From the NCBI RefSeq assembly GCF_030867145.1, contig NC_134454.1:46018320-46082319 (forward strand): a DNA stretch of 64,000 bases, read 5' to 3'. The DNA is from Opisthocomus hoazin. Lineage: Eukaryota; Chordata; Aves; Opisthocomiformes; Opisthocomidae. The translations under genes and the position numbers were made by a program. Below the pieces are notes generated by a model. It had not been told where the DNA came from, did no database searches, and saw only the letters and a list, made by a program, of their open reading frames with translations. Below, piece by piece: positions 23,848-37,100 of this stretch (its first letter is position 1; each line of letters opens with the position of its first letter).

Positions 23848-26606
23848 TTTTTTGATGTGAAAACCTTTATTTATGTATTGTAGGAGCACAAATTGGAATG
23901 TTCAAGGAAGACAATCCACACTTTGAACCTAGCTAGATCCTAAAATGCCTTTTTATATTTTTATTTTCCTCCAGAGAAGAAATCAGGAAAGTTTTTTTGT
24001 TTTCTAAAAATCCCACCTCTGTTTTTTCATGTAGCGTGGTATAATGCCAAGCCATCAATTTTTCATAGGACTGTTACCCTAGGGGACGGAAAACTGTGGT
24101 CATCTGTCATTCTTCACCTCACAGTGTTCCAGTTTGTATCTTCTAACTGCACAGGATTATTTCTTAACCAGAATGGTATCTCAAAGGTAAAGAACAGGCA
24201 CTGTGCACTACTTCACTGGAAGGTGGATGACTCTAGAAAAAATTACAGATTCACAGTGTGAAAAAGAGAATAAGCTGGAACAATCCAAATACTGCCTAGC
24301 ACCTTCACAAGTAAGGGATCTGATTTCTGTCATAGAGTCTAAATTTCACACTTAAATACTCATTTTGTAAAGTCAGAAGCAATGTTCTCTTGGAAGATGG
24401 AAAATATGTGGGAAGCATTTCCACGGACTAAGCAAAGAATTAAACACAGATCTCTGGCTAGTCATTTCTCCCACTATTGGGCAACCATATAAAAACAGAT
24501 GCATCACCTTTACAGCATCTATTTTCTGAATCCCTGTAGGTCTTATTCAGAAGCCAGAGGAGTCCATGCCCAAGCTGGAGTGGAGGGCTTGAAATCTGTA
24601 CAGAATGGACTGAGCACTGTCCAGGGTAGTTGGCTTTTGAACAAGGATCTGCATCTTTCAGCATTTGATGTGAGTGACAACAATTGCCTTATAAATTTAT
24701 ATTCATGATTTCTCCATAAGATCAGGAATATGCTTACAGTATGAGTATGTTATTTGCTGGCAATCATTTGCTGAGCTCTACCTTCAGCCTATCAACATAT
24801 TTCTACAGAGGGCTGTGCAACATTTGAATTAGTGATGAGAGGACGATTCAGAGAACATAAGAAGCCATGCAAACGCTTGCTTATTTCTGGAAAAAATATT
24901 TAAGAAAAACCTGAATGCTTGGTCACACTTTTGCTCTCCCCAAACTTCTTTTTACTTATTTTTATGCCCCTCAATTAGTACTGAGGGATAAAGTCACTGG
25001 GATAAAGGTTAAATTAAACTCAGACAGTAAATAAAAATGTCATAGAGAAAGCATGTTATTAGGAAAACAAATACTTTTTGTAAAAACAAGGAAGTGCAGA
25101 TAGAGGTCTTCAGTGAGGCTATTCCTTTGTTTGATTTATTAGAAGCTTTGTCATTCTGAAAGTGCTAAACTGGGAAAGTTTAGAAGCTTTGTCATTCTGA
25201 AAGTGCTAAACTGGGAAATCAGTGTATTTTGTCATTTAAAGATTTCTGGCACAATAACATCATTCTTCTATGGAAGGAGTAGCCACACTTCATGCATTGC
25301 GCTGCCCTTGTTATTAGGTTTTTGCCTGAATAGCAAAATAACTGCTCTGGAATTAGAAATCAAACCAAAGACTTTTTGTGAAATGCTTCTTTGGTTAATT
25401 TGAACATTCTCACACCTTCATGCAGTTATATTTACACAGGCATCTTAATAACGGCCATTAGGATAAGATTGTTAATACTGAAACATACTCACTGAATGAA
25501 CTGATGAAATCTCAGAGCTTGGACTGTCTTTACATCCACTGTAGACTGTGCTGCACAAATGAGAGCAGTATCTATTGGCACTAGTAGGTTGATATCTTCA
25601 GTGTAGAGTATTGCTGAAATAAAGAGAAATTTCTGGCTATGAGCTTCACAGACTTCTCACAGAGGAGCACTGACACATGGGAAACTGTTCCTAAGCTTAA
25701 GGGTTTCCTACTGTGTACAAAATTTTTCGGTTTCCTTTGGGCACCTTCTACACAATCCACTTCAGCTTCTGTTTGTTCCAGATCTCTTTGCCCTATACCT
25801 CTTCAGATCTTGGTCTTTAACCTTTTATCATAATCCAGTTTCCCTTCCCCACTTATTATACCCAGACTGTGTTGGGGAATAGGCTTTGTATCTATTCATC
25901 TTGGACCTTGCTAGCTCTCTGTGTGTTGTACAGTGCTTGTTGACCCTGTGACTGTGATGACTGATTTCGAAGATTAGCTCTCTTACTGCTTCTGGAGAAT
26001 TCAGATTTCTCATAGCTTCTAGAGGGTTAGCTAAAACAACTGAAGCATCTTTGGCCATGGTTGTCTGCAGATGGTGGAAACTGAAGATGAAAAGAATTTG
26101 TTTTTAAAACAGATAATACAAAGCCAAATTCCAAAGTGTACAATTCTTAAATGAGAGGAGTTATTTTGTTGCATTTAAATTTAATAAAGATATGGACATA
26201 GTGCTATATATTATTTCCAGACATTTCTGTTTTATGCACATTTATAATGATTCTTCTGAGATTCTGGTAATGATTATTTGTAGAAAAAGACACATTCTTT
26301 ACATTAGGCACCAAGCTACAAATATCACTTTTGTTTATATATAATTTCTGACATTTTATATTAATTTCTTTATCTTTTTCTCCTCTTTTTATTCATATGC
26401 CATGTATTAGTTCCTTGTGTGTTTTATTACAGGATAATAAAAGCCAATGTGTGAGTTGTATAGATTGCACAGGTAAAAAATGCCAGTAAAATAAGTTGAA
26501 TAGACCACATAATAGAAGAAAAGTTTTTCTTAAAACAAGGCCAGTCCTAGTGCTCATTAATCTCTCAACAAAGGTAAATAGCTCCTTTTCAAACTGGCAA
26601 TCTGGC
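23848..26606. other. AT-rich noncoding region
   Basis: No gene recognised. Contains a 41-bp-period tandem duplication at 25140-25218. Only short chance frames. Confidence 0.45.
25140..25218. repeat. Two-copy direct duplication, 41-bp period
   Basis: A 38-base segment starting TAGAAGCTTTGTCATTCTGA at 25140-25177 is repeated perfectly at 25181-25218 after a 3-base spacer GTT. Identity suggests a recent local duplication or slippage, possibly polymorphic. Confidence 0.95.
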
Positions 26607-27545
26607 ACAAGTGGGGTCGCCCAGGGATCAACATTGGGTCCAATGCTGTGATTGTATAAATAATCTGGATGGTGGGATCAAGTGTACCCCGATGAAGTTT
26701 GCTGATGATTACCAAATTGAGTGGGAAAGCGGATGCTTCACAAGGGAGTGCCATGCTGCAGGAAGACCTGGATAGGCTGGAAGAATGGGCTAACAAGAAC
26801 TTTATGAAGTTTAGCAAGGACAAATGTACAGTCTTGCACCTGGAAAAACATAATCCGAGAGCATAGCCCAGGCTGGGATCTACCCAGCTATAGTGCTGCT
26901 GATCTACAACAGTGTGCTGCTGTGGCAAAGCAAGCCAACAGGATGATGACTTGCATCAACAAGTGCATCATAGCACTGATAAAGCAGTCATTATCCCAGT
27001 CTACTCAACGCTTGTCAGGCCACACCTTGAATATTGTGTCCAGTTTTGGTCCCCGCTATACAAAAAAGATGTGGACAGGCTGGAGAGGGTCCAGAAAAGG
27101 GCCACAAATATGATGAAAGAACTGGGAAGCCTGCCATGTGAGGAAAGACTGAGAGAACTGGGTTTGTTCAGCCTTGAGAAAAGAAGGCTTAGGGAAAACA
27201 TTATCAACATATACCAGTATTTAAAAGGTGGCTACAAAGAAGATAGAGACTCCCTTTTTGCAAGGAGTCACATGGAAAAGATGAGGGGTAATGGGTACAA
27301 GTTACTACTCGGAAGATTCGAACTGGACACAAGAGGAAAAATTTTCACAGTGAGGGCAATCAGCAGTTGGAATAATCTACCCAGGGAAGTGGTGGATTCC
27401 CTAACACTGGACACTTAGAAGATTCAGCTGGACAGGGTGCAGGGCCATCACGTCTAGACTGTGCTTTTGCCAAGAGAGATTGGATTAGATGATCCTTGAG
27501 GTCCCTTCCAACCTGGTATTCTATGATTTTGTGATTCTATGATTC
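26607..27545 (+). mobile_element. Older CR1 LINE fragment (plus strand)
   Basis: A diverged CR1 3' fragment of another subfamily. It begins in the motif B region (GGGGTCGCCCAGGG) and continues through a degraded FADD region near 26695-26710. An open frame at 26912-27418 has [35 protein letters not shown] and NNLPREVVDSL. The 3' tail is ATTCTATGATTTTGTGATTCTATGATT near 27519-27545. Frameshifts and stops make it inactive. The ATTCTATG rather than ATTCTGTG tail and the changed protein blocks separate it from the copies at 22.5, 33.7 and 48.4 kb. Confidence 0.9.
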
Positions 27546-30500
27546 AACTGTATTCTATCCAGACTGTTTTTCAGTCTCACTCATCAGACTGCCTTCCCCC
27601 AGAAGCCTGTACTCTGTTTCTACAGCAGAATGTAAAATTGATATTCTAAAATTACGAGTTTAATCTGTGTTGTCAGCCAACATATATTTAAAAAATGGGA
27701 GGCACCTGTGAATCTGAACTACCAGTCCTGAAAGCTCACCTACACTAGGTGTTTCAAAGCTATTCTTGAAAATATTCTAGAATGGGACTTAAATTATAAT
27801 GAGAGGCCAGGAATACAACTTGCTGAAAAATTCATGCTTTGATTACCTGACTTGCATTTCTTCTCAAAATCGAATTCTTTTGGTAATTATTTTGTCTAAA
27901 ATCTTACATAAACTTTTCTGTACTTAAATATTTATTTGACTGGTGCTTGGACAGATGCAATTGTTTGATTCTTAAAATAGAAACATAATTTTTTGGCTCT
28001 AACTGCACACTTGTTAGGTTAAATGACCCAAGTGAGGTCTAGGCAAAAAAGCCCTTGAAACTTATGTCAGGCTTTCTAGTGATGTCAGCTAAAGTCTGGA
28101 TCAGGACTGCTTCTGGAAATGGATTTATTGTGTGTGCATTCACATGTGAAACCAGGTACGTTTTCTATGGCATCTTCAGACTTATGCTTTTATAAATATT
28201 TCAGCCTAAAAAGCTGTATTAGAAAAAGAAAAACAGAACTACATCATACTTACAGTAAATGTATTAATTTAATTTTTAAATAAATGAGAAAAATGTTATA
28301 TTTTGCAGACTTACATAAAGTCTCCTCTGCAGAGCCTTGCTATGTTTTTTCTGGTTCTTGCTTCACTTTTCCCTATGATAGTTCTATTGTATATATTACT
28401 ATAGTATTTCCTGAGCTTAATTTCCTTGAAGGTAATCCAAGCACACAGGAGTAAAGAGTCAGTAGCGAACTCTCTTACTGGTTATCATAACACACCTATA
28501 TAGAGATCCTATAAATGAGGGAAGAGAAAAGTGAACAGCTTTAAAAAGCCCATAAAATACAGCTTGGGGCTTTTTAAAGTGTAAGCTTTCAAAGAGATTG
28601 CTTCAAGACAGATGAATTTTTATCACTGGTACTATATCCCACAAATATGAGGCAACTTCTTATCTATATATGTTTCTGATTAGTCAATCCTATTAACAGC
28701 TTCTCTAAGTTTTTATAATGTCATATTGCTTAAAATGTATAAACAGGCTGAATATATTTTATAACAAACACATAAGAAGTATTTTGACTAAAAATGGCAT
28801 TGTTAAATTAATTTATCTTTGGCATTTAAATGTTTTCATTATTGCATTGTCCATGCACTTCACAGTTAACAATGTTTTCTTTTTACATAGGCTTAAGAGA
28901 TGAGACGATACCAGTTACCTGTGCTTTTAAAAAATGGGTTTTCACGGTTTTCCCTGTGCGTAAAATGTAGGCTACTTAATGTTGGAGCAGAGTAACAAAC
29001 TTGGAGCCTTGCCCTGGGAAATGTTTCTACACTCTGCATAGAGCAGTCACTGCCTAGAAGACAGGCCCAGTCCCGGCAGTTGTAAGGGGAGTTCAGAAGC
29101 GTTCCCTGACAGCTAGGCTGCAACATCATGCTTGCCTGTGCACTTATTCTCATTTTTTTACTAGAGAGGGAAAATTAAACTACGTTTTTGACAACAAATA
29201 TTTTCAGAAAATAGGAGACTGCCCTTTACCATTCAAAACTGACGCTTTAAGAAGTATAGAGATATGTGGTTTTAAATTCCATTGAGGCTGCTTGGTGTTT
29301 TCCACTCATGGGGCAAGTGCTCCAACCTTCAGGGTATTGTAAAATAGGAAAAATAGAGTGCCATAGCAGATGCAGTTTGCAAATAATGTTTTTGCCTTTA
29401 ATATATTTAGTGAATCATTAAGTCTCTTCTATGTGCTTTAGACACTGGTTATGACTGCCCAATGAAAGACGCAGCAGGGTGAATCTTTGATTCTGGAGCT
29501 CAGTCAGATAGGAGAATGCACATTTGTTGCTCGACACTGGAAGACAGAGACAGTTTGGGGAGTAAAATGTGATTTCAGGACCAGTGGGTGGCTGAATTTT
29601 GTAGCTCTGCAGTGCGGAATGCAATACCGAAGTCTTTGATAGCTTCCTTTTGCTCTTGTCCTAAATAGTTCAGACTTATTCAGGAAAGCTGTGCCAACAA
29701 AGTATACTCAATAGCCTGTATTAGACTAATGCCAAAATTATTGGCTTATGTTTCCTCTGCTGTTAAAGAAGACTGAAATTTTCAAGTTAACTAATTTCCA
29801 AAGGCCAGGAGATCACATTTTAAACCAATACCCAAGTGAAGTTAGTTATTTTTAATCAGTCCAAACACCAACAATCTATCAATTCCATAATAATTATTTA
29901 AATGTCATATGGGGTAACAAAAATTTAATAATAGACACCTGTTCTGAAGATATTATTCTAGATTTTAAAGGTTGTTTCTTTTAGTATTACTCTTCTTTCA
30001 AAGACTCAGTTTTCCAACTTAATAGAACTCCTATTGATAGCTGTGTGACTGAGACGAACACTGGAAGTATAGTCCTGTTCACAGATACAAGAGAGACCAT
30101 TTTGTATTGTTTTTGTTCTGTGCAAATATTCTGAAGTTCTGGCACTTAAATCATGCGAAGTCAAAATACTTTCTTGAAATATCACTTAAAGGGGAATTTT
30201 GAAATGAAATCCATATTAAGAGTTCATTAGTTGCCAACTACTTCTTTTCTATGTACATTAAAAATATTACATTAAAAGCAAAAAGTAATCATTATTCATA
30301 CAGAGTTACAAATCAGTAAAAGCTCATTACCCTGTCTCAATATAAAGTCCCAGGTTTTAATTATCCCTGTTTCCCATATAGGTTATATAAGAAGTAAGAA
30401 GTTTATTATCATTTGCATTCAGAAAGTGCATGATGAAGTTGCATTTCAAAACACAGCAAAGCCAGTTGAATACTTAGTTTATTTCTTCCATATTATTAAA

Positions 30501-33500
30501 GCATGAAAAAGCAAAAGAAGAGAACAGCTATAAAACATATTGAACGTGACATATATGAGATTAATGTCTGATCATGTGCAACATACAAATGAATTAGCAG
30601 ATCTATCAGCGTGCAACACTGGCTATGATTTTATTCAGTCTTCTGTAAGCATTTTTTTACTAAGGACTTTATAACGTTAACAATACCATCTATTTGTGAT
30701 CTCTGTTTATCAGATACTGGACAAATAGTGACTTGTATTACACTGGTTGCGTGTTTAAAGTTTGTAAAGAGATTGTAGGAGAATGGAGAGAATTTTCCAA
30801 GTGATGAAAGTGCTTATGACCAGTACAGACAGTTTTCATTGTGTTGCCATCCCTGTGTGCACTCCCACAACAAAAACAGGACTGGGGATTAAAGAGAGTG
30901 TAGGACCTCTTTCAGTTTGCTTTAATTAAAGTTGGAGAGCTTCTGCAGAAGGCAACAACAGACATACTCTGTGGGACCTCTCTAGTGATGTAAAGCTAGG
31001 AGTGAACCTAAAATTGCTCTTTTCTTTCCTGTAAATTTTGCTTTTTTTTTTTTTAATCTCAGGAATTTATGTCTAGTCTTCTTCACTGTGTGCTTCTGAA
31101 ATGATAAACATGATCAAAACTTTGCCTGATTATTTTGGCTGATTGTAGGACTCTCTTACAGTACTTTCCAGCATCACAAAATTAATGCCAATAGTTGCCA
31201 GTCTATCTGTCATTTGCTTACATTCTTCCACATCTCCATAAAATCTGTATGTTTCCTAAAACTGCTTAGTTTTCTGCTGCACTGGCAGTATTGCTGATAG
31301 CAGCAGGGGCATGCACAGCTCAATCAAGGTTATATTACAGATAAATCATTCTCTTCAATGGGAAAATCACTGAGAAAGATCAATATTAAACCTTGATTTG
31401 TGGAAAACCCAGAGTATTATCTACTTTTTCAGGAGGGATAAATGACAGAATAGAAGGTCTAAAGAATATAATCTTCCCTGTAATTGCATCAAGAGTGAGG
31501 ATCTGAAGGGAATCTTGATTCCTAGTGCGAAGATACAGAATTCCTAGCCTCTGCAGTACTCCTTCGAGACATCCCTCCCCTTAGCATTGTGGAAGGCTTA
31601 GTGGATGCTCTGCTGCTGTCTTCGTGGTTGCATACTAGTTCTTACTTCAAAGAACACCAATGTTTGGACTCAGAAATTAATGCTGCTTTAAGCAAACTGC
31701 AGTGGCATCATAGCATGAGCCTTTTATATATAAAGACAAGTACTTCCTTCAGGATGGGGAGAGAGATGAGCAAGCAGAGGTTAAGTATTAAGCAGCAGAG
31801 CAAACAAGGCAATACTACATGATACTGTATGTTAAATCAACTGGTGACTGCCTTTTTTGTAGTTTTGCTAACCTTGTGGGAAAAGTCTTGCTGGCAGTAA
31901 GTGGAAAAAGGGTAGAATAACAGCTTGGAAAAGCTGCTAGGCACCTCTGATTGATTAGCATCTTATTTGTCAGTCCAGGACTTTGAGGTGCTGTATCTCA
32001 TGAGACATCCCTAGAGATCAAACATAGAAATACATAATTACCATGGATCTTCCCTTCTTAGACAAAAGCTGGTCTGGGTTCTTGATGCAGTATTCAGCAA
32101 AAAGGGTAGCCTAAATAAGTGAGTGAATTTGTCCAGTCATGTCTATAATGATAAAAAAGCACAAGAAGAATTTATTCTTTTTGGTTTTGTATAAAAGAGA
32201 ATCATACAAGACAATTGCTCTTTCATTTTACCTTCAGAATAAAACAGCCTTTGCAAGACCATGATTGTTTCCTGACATGGATGGTGAGTACCACTCATGT
32301 GGTTGCTAATCTTTCTGTCACTGCTCACATCCCAAATGTCTCCCCCTCTCAGCATCTCTGTTTCACAATTAAATCAATGCAGACTACCTACCTGCAACAC
32401 ACTTGTAAAGAAGTTCTACTCCTTGAAGAGAACATGATTATATTTACCAACTTGGTATATTATGAGTTGTCGTAATATCTTGTGGTGTTTACACTACTGA
32501 AACATATATAAGGAAATCTACACATTCATGCTGGATACTTTGCATACAATCCCCACAGGGATATAACACAGGGAAGAGGGAATTAAGAAAAAAAGAGAGT
32601 AAAGTAATTTTCCCTTTTCTGATGCCTGCAAAAAAATATCTAGAGGAAAAAAAGCCCAAAATAGTTTCCCTTCAAAGATTTTTATGTATGTCTTAACACA
32701 TAGAATAACATCAGCATCAGTTAACCTACAGTATGTAGAGTCTGATCCGTGTCTTTAAGATGATCAATGAAACATTGGTTATTTGCAGCTTATCCCAAGT
32801 GCTGACTGTAGATGAGACCTGCCCTTTCTGTTTAGAGATATTTACATTTTTGAAAAAGCTCAGTCCCGTATTTTTGACCTTATTCAACTTGCACAAGTCT
32901 GTTTACTGCCTTTCTTCTTTCATATTATCTCTCTGTTACACATTGCTTCACAAAGCACCAGATTTGTATCCTAATGCAGTCACAAATTCTGTTGGCAAAT
33001 GAACAATTTCACACAAATTAAGATAGAGGTGCCATATTACATGGCTTTTTCTCCTAACACTGAGGAAATCAGGTTTGTGTAAGTTACATATTCTGTTGTA
33101 TACCAACTGAACCCTTCTCCACTTTCCACTGAATTGACAGATTTTGAATATGAAACAATTACATACAACTGAAGTCTGACAGTGCTGGAGTTTTTTTATA
33201 TGGTCTAAACAAATTTTACATAAACAACTCACTCATGTTTATCTTCCTAATATTTCTGCTTCAAGGGGAGTTGTCTTTTACATAGATCAATAAAACCCAG
33301 GCTTATTATGGAATCATAGCTTTGTGAGTCTTCTTTCTTGGCAATGAAATCTAGGCTTGACATACAAAGAAAAACAGGCAGTGTCTTCTTACAAATGTAC
33401 ATACAGACCTAAGCTACATTTCTCATACATTGAGCAGACAGATACAAGACAGCTGGAGGTTGGATGCTTTGTAATCTTATTTATATCAGTCTGTGTAGCC

Positions 33501-33735
33501 ATATCCTTGGGCATGATGACAGCAAGCAGCTCCACATCTGCCTTTCAGGTGCCTGAAATCTCCACTTCTCAGCCAGGCAGCTAAGCTCCCTAACTGATGC
33601 CCAGAGAGAGCTAGTTGTGAATCAGAATTGCACCAACCCAAACACTCAGTGGCGATGACCTAAGTTTGTCTGCATGGAGCACTAAAGTAAGGGAATAGTC
33701 TTAATATAGTATTCCTATTGAAGCCTTCACAAATT
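27546..33735. other. AT-rich noncoding region
   Basis: No gene recognised. Contains a perfect 13-bp hairpin at 28539-28579, a T-run at 31042-31054 and short chance frames. Confidence 0.45.
28539..28579. repeat. Perfect 13-bp hairpin
   Basis: CTTTAAAAAGCCC at 28539-28551 and its exact reverse complement GGGCTTTTTAAAG at 28567-28579, separated by a 15-base loop. Base pairing does not extend cleanly beyond the arms apart from one G-T wobble. It could be a small structured RNA, a degraded MITE or chance. Confidence 0.85.
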
Positions 33736-34134
33736 GGCTTGTTCAGCCTGAAGAAGAGAAGGCTGCGAGGGGACCTTATAAATGCCTACAAATATCTGAA
33801 GGGTGGGTGTTAGGAGGATGGGGCCAAGCTCTTTTCAGTGGTGCCCAGTGATAGGACAAGGGGTAATGGGCACAAACTGAGGCACAGGAAGTTCCGTCTG
33901 AACATGAGGAAGAACTTCTTCCCTCTGAGGATGACGGAGCACTGGAACAGGCTGCCCAGGGAGGTTGTGGAGTCTCCTTCTCTGGAGATATTCAAGACCC
34001 GCCTGGACAAGATCCTGTGCAGCCTACTGTAGGTGACCCTGCTTCGGCAGGGGGGTTGGACTAGATGACCCACAGAGGTCCCTTCCAACCCCTACTATTC
34101 TGTGATTCTGTGATTCTGGAATTCTGTGATTCTG
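33736..34134 (+). mobile_element. CR1 LINE, short 3' fragment (plus strand)
   Basis: About 400 bp of CR1 3' end, close to the copy at 22.5 kb. It starts at the [11 protein letters not shown] block and continues through [14 protein letters not shown] and [20 protein letters not shown]. The ORF2 stop follows, then the 3' UTR and an ATTCTGTG tail with one changed unit (GGAATTCTGTG). Strongly 5'-truncated and inactive. Confidence 0.93.
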
Positions 34135-37100
34135 GGCCAGATGGCCTTAACTATATCAAATGGGATTCACAGCCCAGAACCTTCTCCAAGATTTAATTAT
34201 ATCCTTTGGAAAATGGAGAAGGAGTTATTCCATTATTTGGAAAGATTTCCCAGAACATCCGGTGTTTGAAGTCACAATTCAGGGCATGGACCTTGGGTTC
34301 TCTGCTCTTTACTATCCCCGAAGATTTTCAAATCCTCATTTCAAAACCCTACTGCAACAGTACAAAAACAAGGACAGGGACTTGTCTGTATCCTTTGTTT
34401 ATTTCTTTTCAGGCCCTTTGGTTCTCACTCCATTTCCAGCTCAGAAACCCTCTTTCCTACTGTAATATACTACTATACTGCATTCCCACTACAAATACCT
34501 CCCTGGTGCATGTTACAATAGCTCCTTTTTTTTTGCCACTCAATCACACTGGAAGCTCACATTTGGCTGATTCAGCTAGGACCTCTCTACTGTCATGTGT
34601 TTCCAGCCAGAGAACTAACTTACAGCTGATATTATCATTATTAGCCTTAGATAATGCACTTTCTGCGTATTTTACTATTGCATATTGTTTAACTTTTATT
34701 CTTGAGAAGGATTATCCTGTGCTTGTGTATGATACTGTAGACCCTTCCTACGCTGACTATATTTTCCTAAACATCTTCCAAACCACAGCCCCACAAACCT
34801 GTTACTTCTATTTGCACTGTAGCCATAAGTAAATACATGAAACAAAAGTTATGCTTGAATGATACCTTGATTCTTTTTTACCCTTTCCATTACCATCTTT
34901 ATTTCTTAATCAGTGCACATACTTTTTGCTATACTCCATCTTTTTTACAATATCAAAGAAACATCATATCTATATCAGTCGTATTCATTCTATGCCAAGA
35001 ATCTGTATTTCCTTCATTTGGGAAGGAATCACATATCAAAGAAGGTTATCAACTTAGTGTACTATGATCTGCCTTTGGTAAATCCCTGCTATGTTGTATG
35101 ACTTCACTGTCATAAACAATCTACATGACTTTAATTATTCTGTCCTTCAAGACACGCTCTGCTTAGGAGCAAAGCCACAGAAACAGCTTAGTATCTAGTG
35201 CTGCAAGACTGTTTTCTTGCTTCCTTTTATTATCCTCCCATTTATTTTATTTCTACAAATTACTTTTTATGTTATCATTTCAGAAATTACCCCCTTCACA
35301 TGTGAGACTTGTTAAAAATATTTATTAAAAGAAGCCCAAATTCTCCAGTGCACTGTATTGAAACTGTGTCTTCCCTTGTTTGCAGCCATGGTACACAGAG
35401 TGTTTAATGTGGAAGGAATAAAACTCTTGGCTGTGAAATGAGAAGACTCACAAAGGCTAAAAGGAAGTATTGATACAAAACCTCAAAAAGGATACCTCCA
35501 GGATTTTCACTGCATACTTTCAGGTGAGAAATGATCAGACAGCTTCAGCAAATAAACTGTCTGTGCAGCCACACATCTTGTTCCATCCTTCAAACGCACA
35601 TTTACAACAGTGTAAAGGGAGTGAATTCTTCTCCTGCAGGTGCATGGAGCCATGTCTGCTCTGTTCTGGGTTCTGTGTCTCACCTGAGAAAGAAATAGGT
35701 TTTAAATCCCTAATGAAGTCATTTTTAGCTGCAATAATTTGTAAAATGTACTCTACAAAGATAGTGGGTTTTGTTTTTTACATTTTAACAAATGTAGCCT
35801 GAATGGAAACTTGCAGCTTTGCAATCAGAAGACAAACTGTACTATTCTGCCCCTACTGGAAAAAAATAATGTTAAGACTGGTAGTTATGCTGCCTTTATT
35901 TCTGGCAAGCATTTTTTACTCTATGCCATCCCTATTATAGAGATCTATGATTTAAAAAAATATATGCATAGTAGTATTAGGTGGATATGAATTTTATTTT
36001 GTCTTACACACGGCTAAAAAATATTCCAAATCTCATTATTAGTATACCTGGCATAACATTGCTCTGTTCAATTATTTTTGGTTTATGTTTGTCTTTGAGC
36101 ATTTCTGGTCTCTGCAGTCTCTGCAGACAATTACAGCAATGATTTTCTGCAGGGTTGCTAATAGTGTTGGGAAGCAGATTTTACATGATCTTGAAAGAGT
36201 TCAGTTTGCATTAAAAAGATACATTCTCCAGCTGCATTATATGACTAGATGCAGTAAAGAGAAACCTGTAATACCAATAAAACTGCAGCAGGTGGCACTA
36301 GAAGGAGGATTAACCAGGGCCATGAGGTGGCTGAGGGGATAAAGAAAACCGAAATAAATAGAATCAAAATAACATACATGTTTAAAACTTGTATCTTTTT
36401 CTTTATAGTCTCCTGAAATAAAGATAAAGTGGCATAACTGGTTGGATACAGAAAATGTTGGTTTGATGGAGCTGAATTAGAGAAAGGTGAGATGCAGAAG
36501 GTAATAAGTGAATAGCTAATTTTCAGTTTGGTTGATGGTTTCTGATGACTTCATGGAGAATAAGAAATTTACCGGCAAGGATTAAAGCAAATATTTTCAG
36601 CCAGCCAGCATGGAAGCTGTTGACTTTGGTTACCTCTATTCTTGTGCTTTGCAAGCAAATATTCATTTATTACATTTCTTGTCATTAAATAATGTGTAGT
36701 GAATAATTGTGATACATTGAAAATGAAAATAATTGTTCTTTTGTAAAGCTGACTTTCTGCCAGAGGCAGAGAAAAGAGCATTCCCTGGCCTATAGCTTAT
36801 AATTTTCCTATGTCTTTATCATCTTATTAAAATTGTTTTTACAGTTAATAAGCAGATCGCAGTAGTACCAGGAGTATGGTTAGCATGAATTGAAAGTTAT
36901 TCCTCTTTATGGACAAAAAGTCACAGTGAAAACAATTTTAAAGAGGAGTTATTTTTCTATTAGTTTGAGTCTGCTAAGAAAAGGGACTTCATTACAAAGT
37001 CCTTCATTTGTAAATGAAGGCTGGCAATACCCAAATCACATGATTCAAGTTTTGCACAACCAAGTTTTGCAGATGTTTCAACTGTGAGGATGAATCTATA

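Noticed and set aside
23535..23889. Minus-strand frames over the CR1 3' end (also at 33810-34088, and on the plus strand at 48453-48731)
   Set aside because: These are antisense shadows of the conserved CR1 ORF2 C-terminus, and recur at each copy for that reason.
34206..34832. A 208-codon open stretch on the plus strand, the longest outside the mobile elements
   Set aside because: It has no ATG anywhere in frame (it opens at TTG) and no recognisable domain or splice context. It looks like a chance stop-free run.
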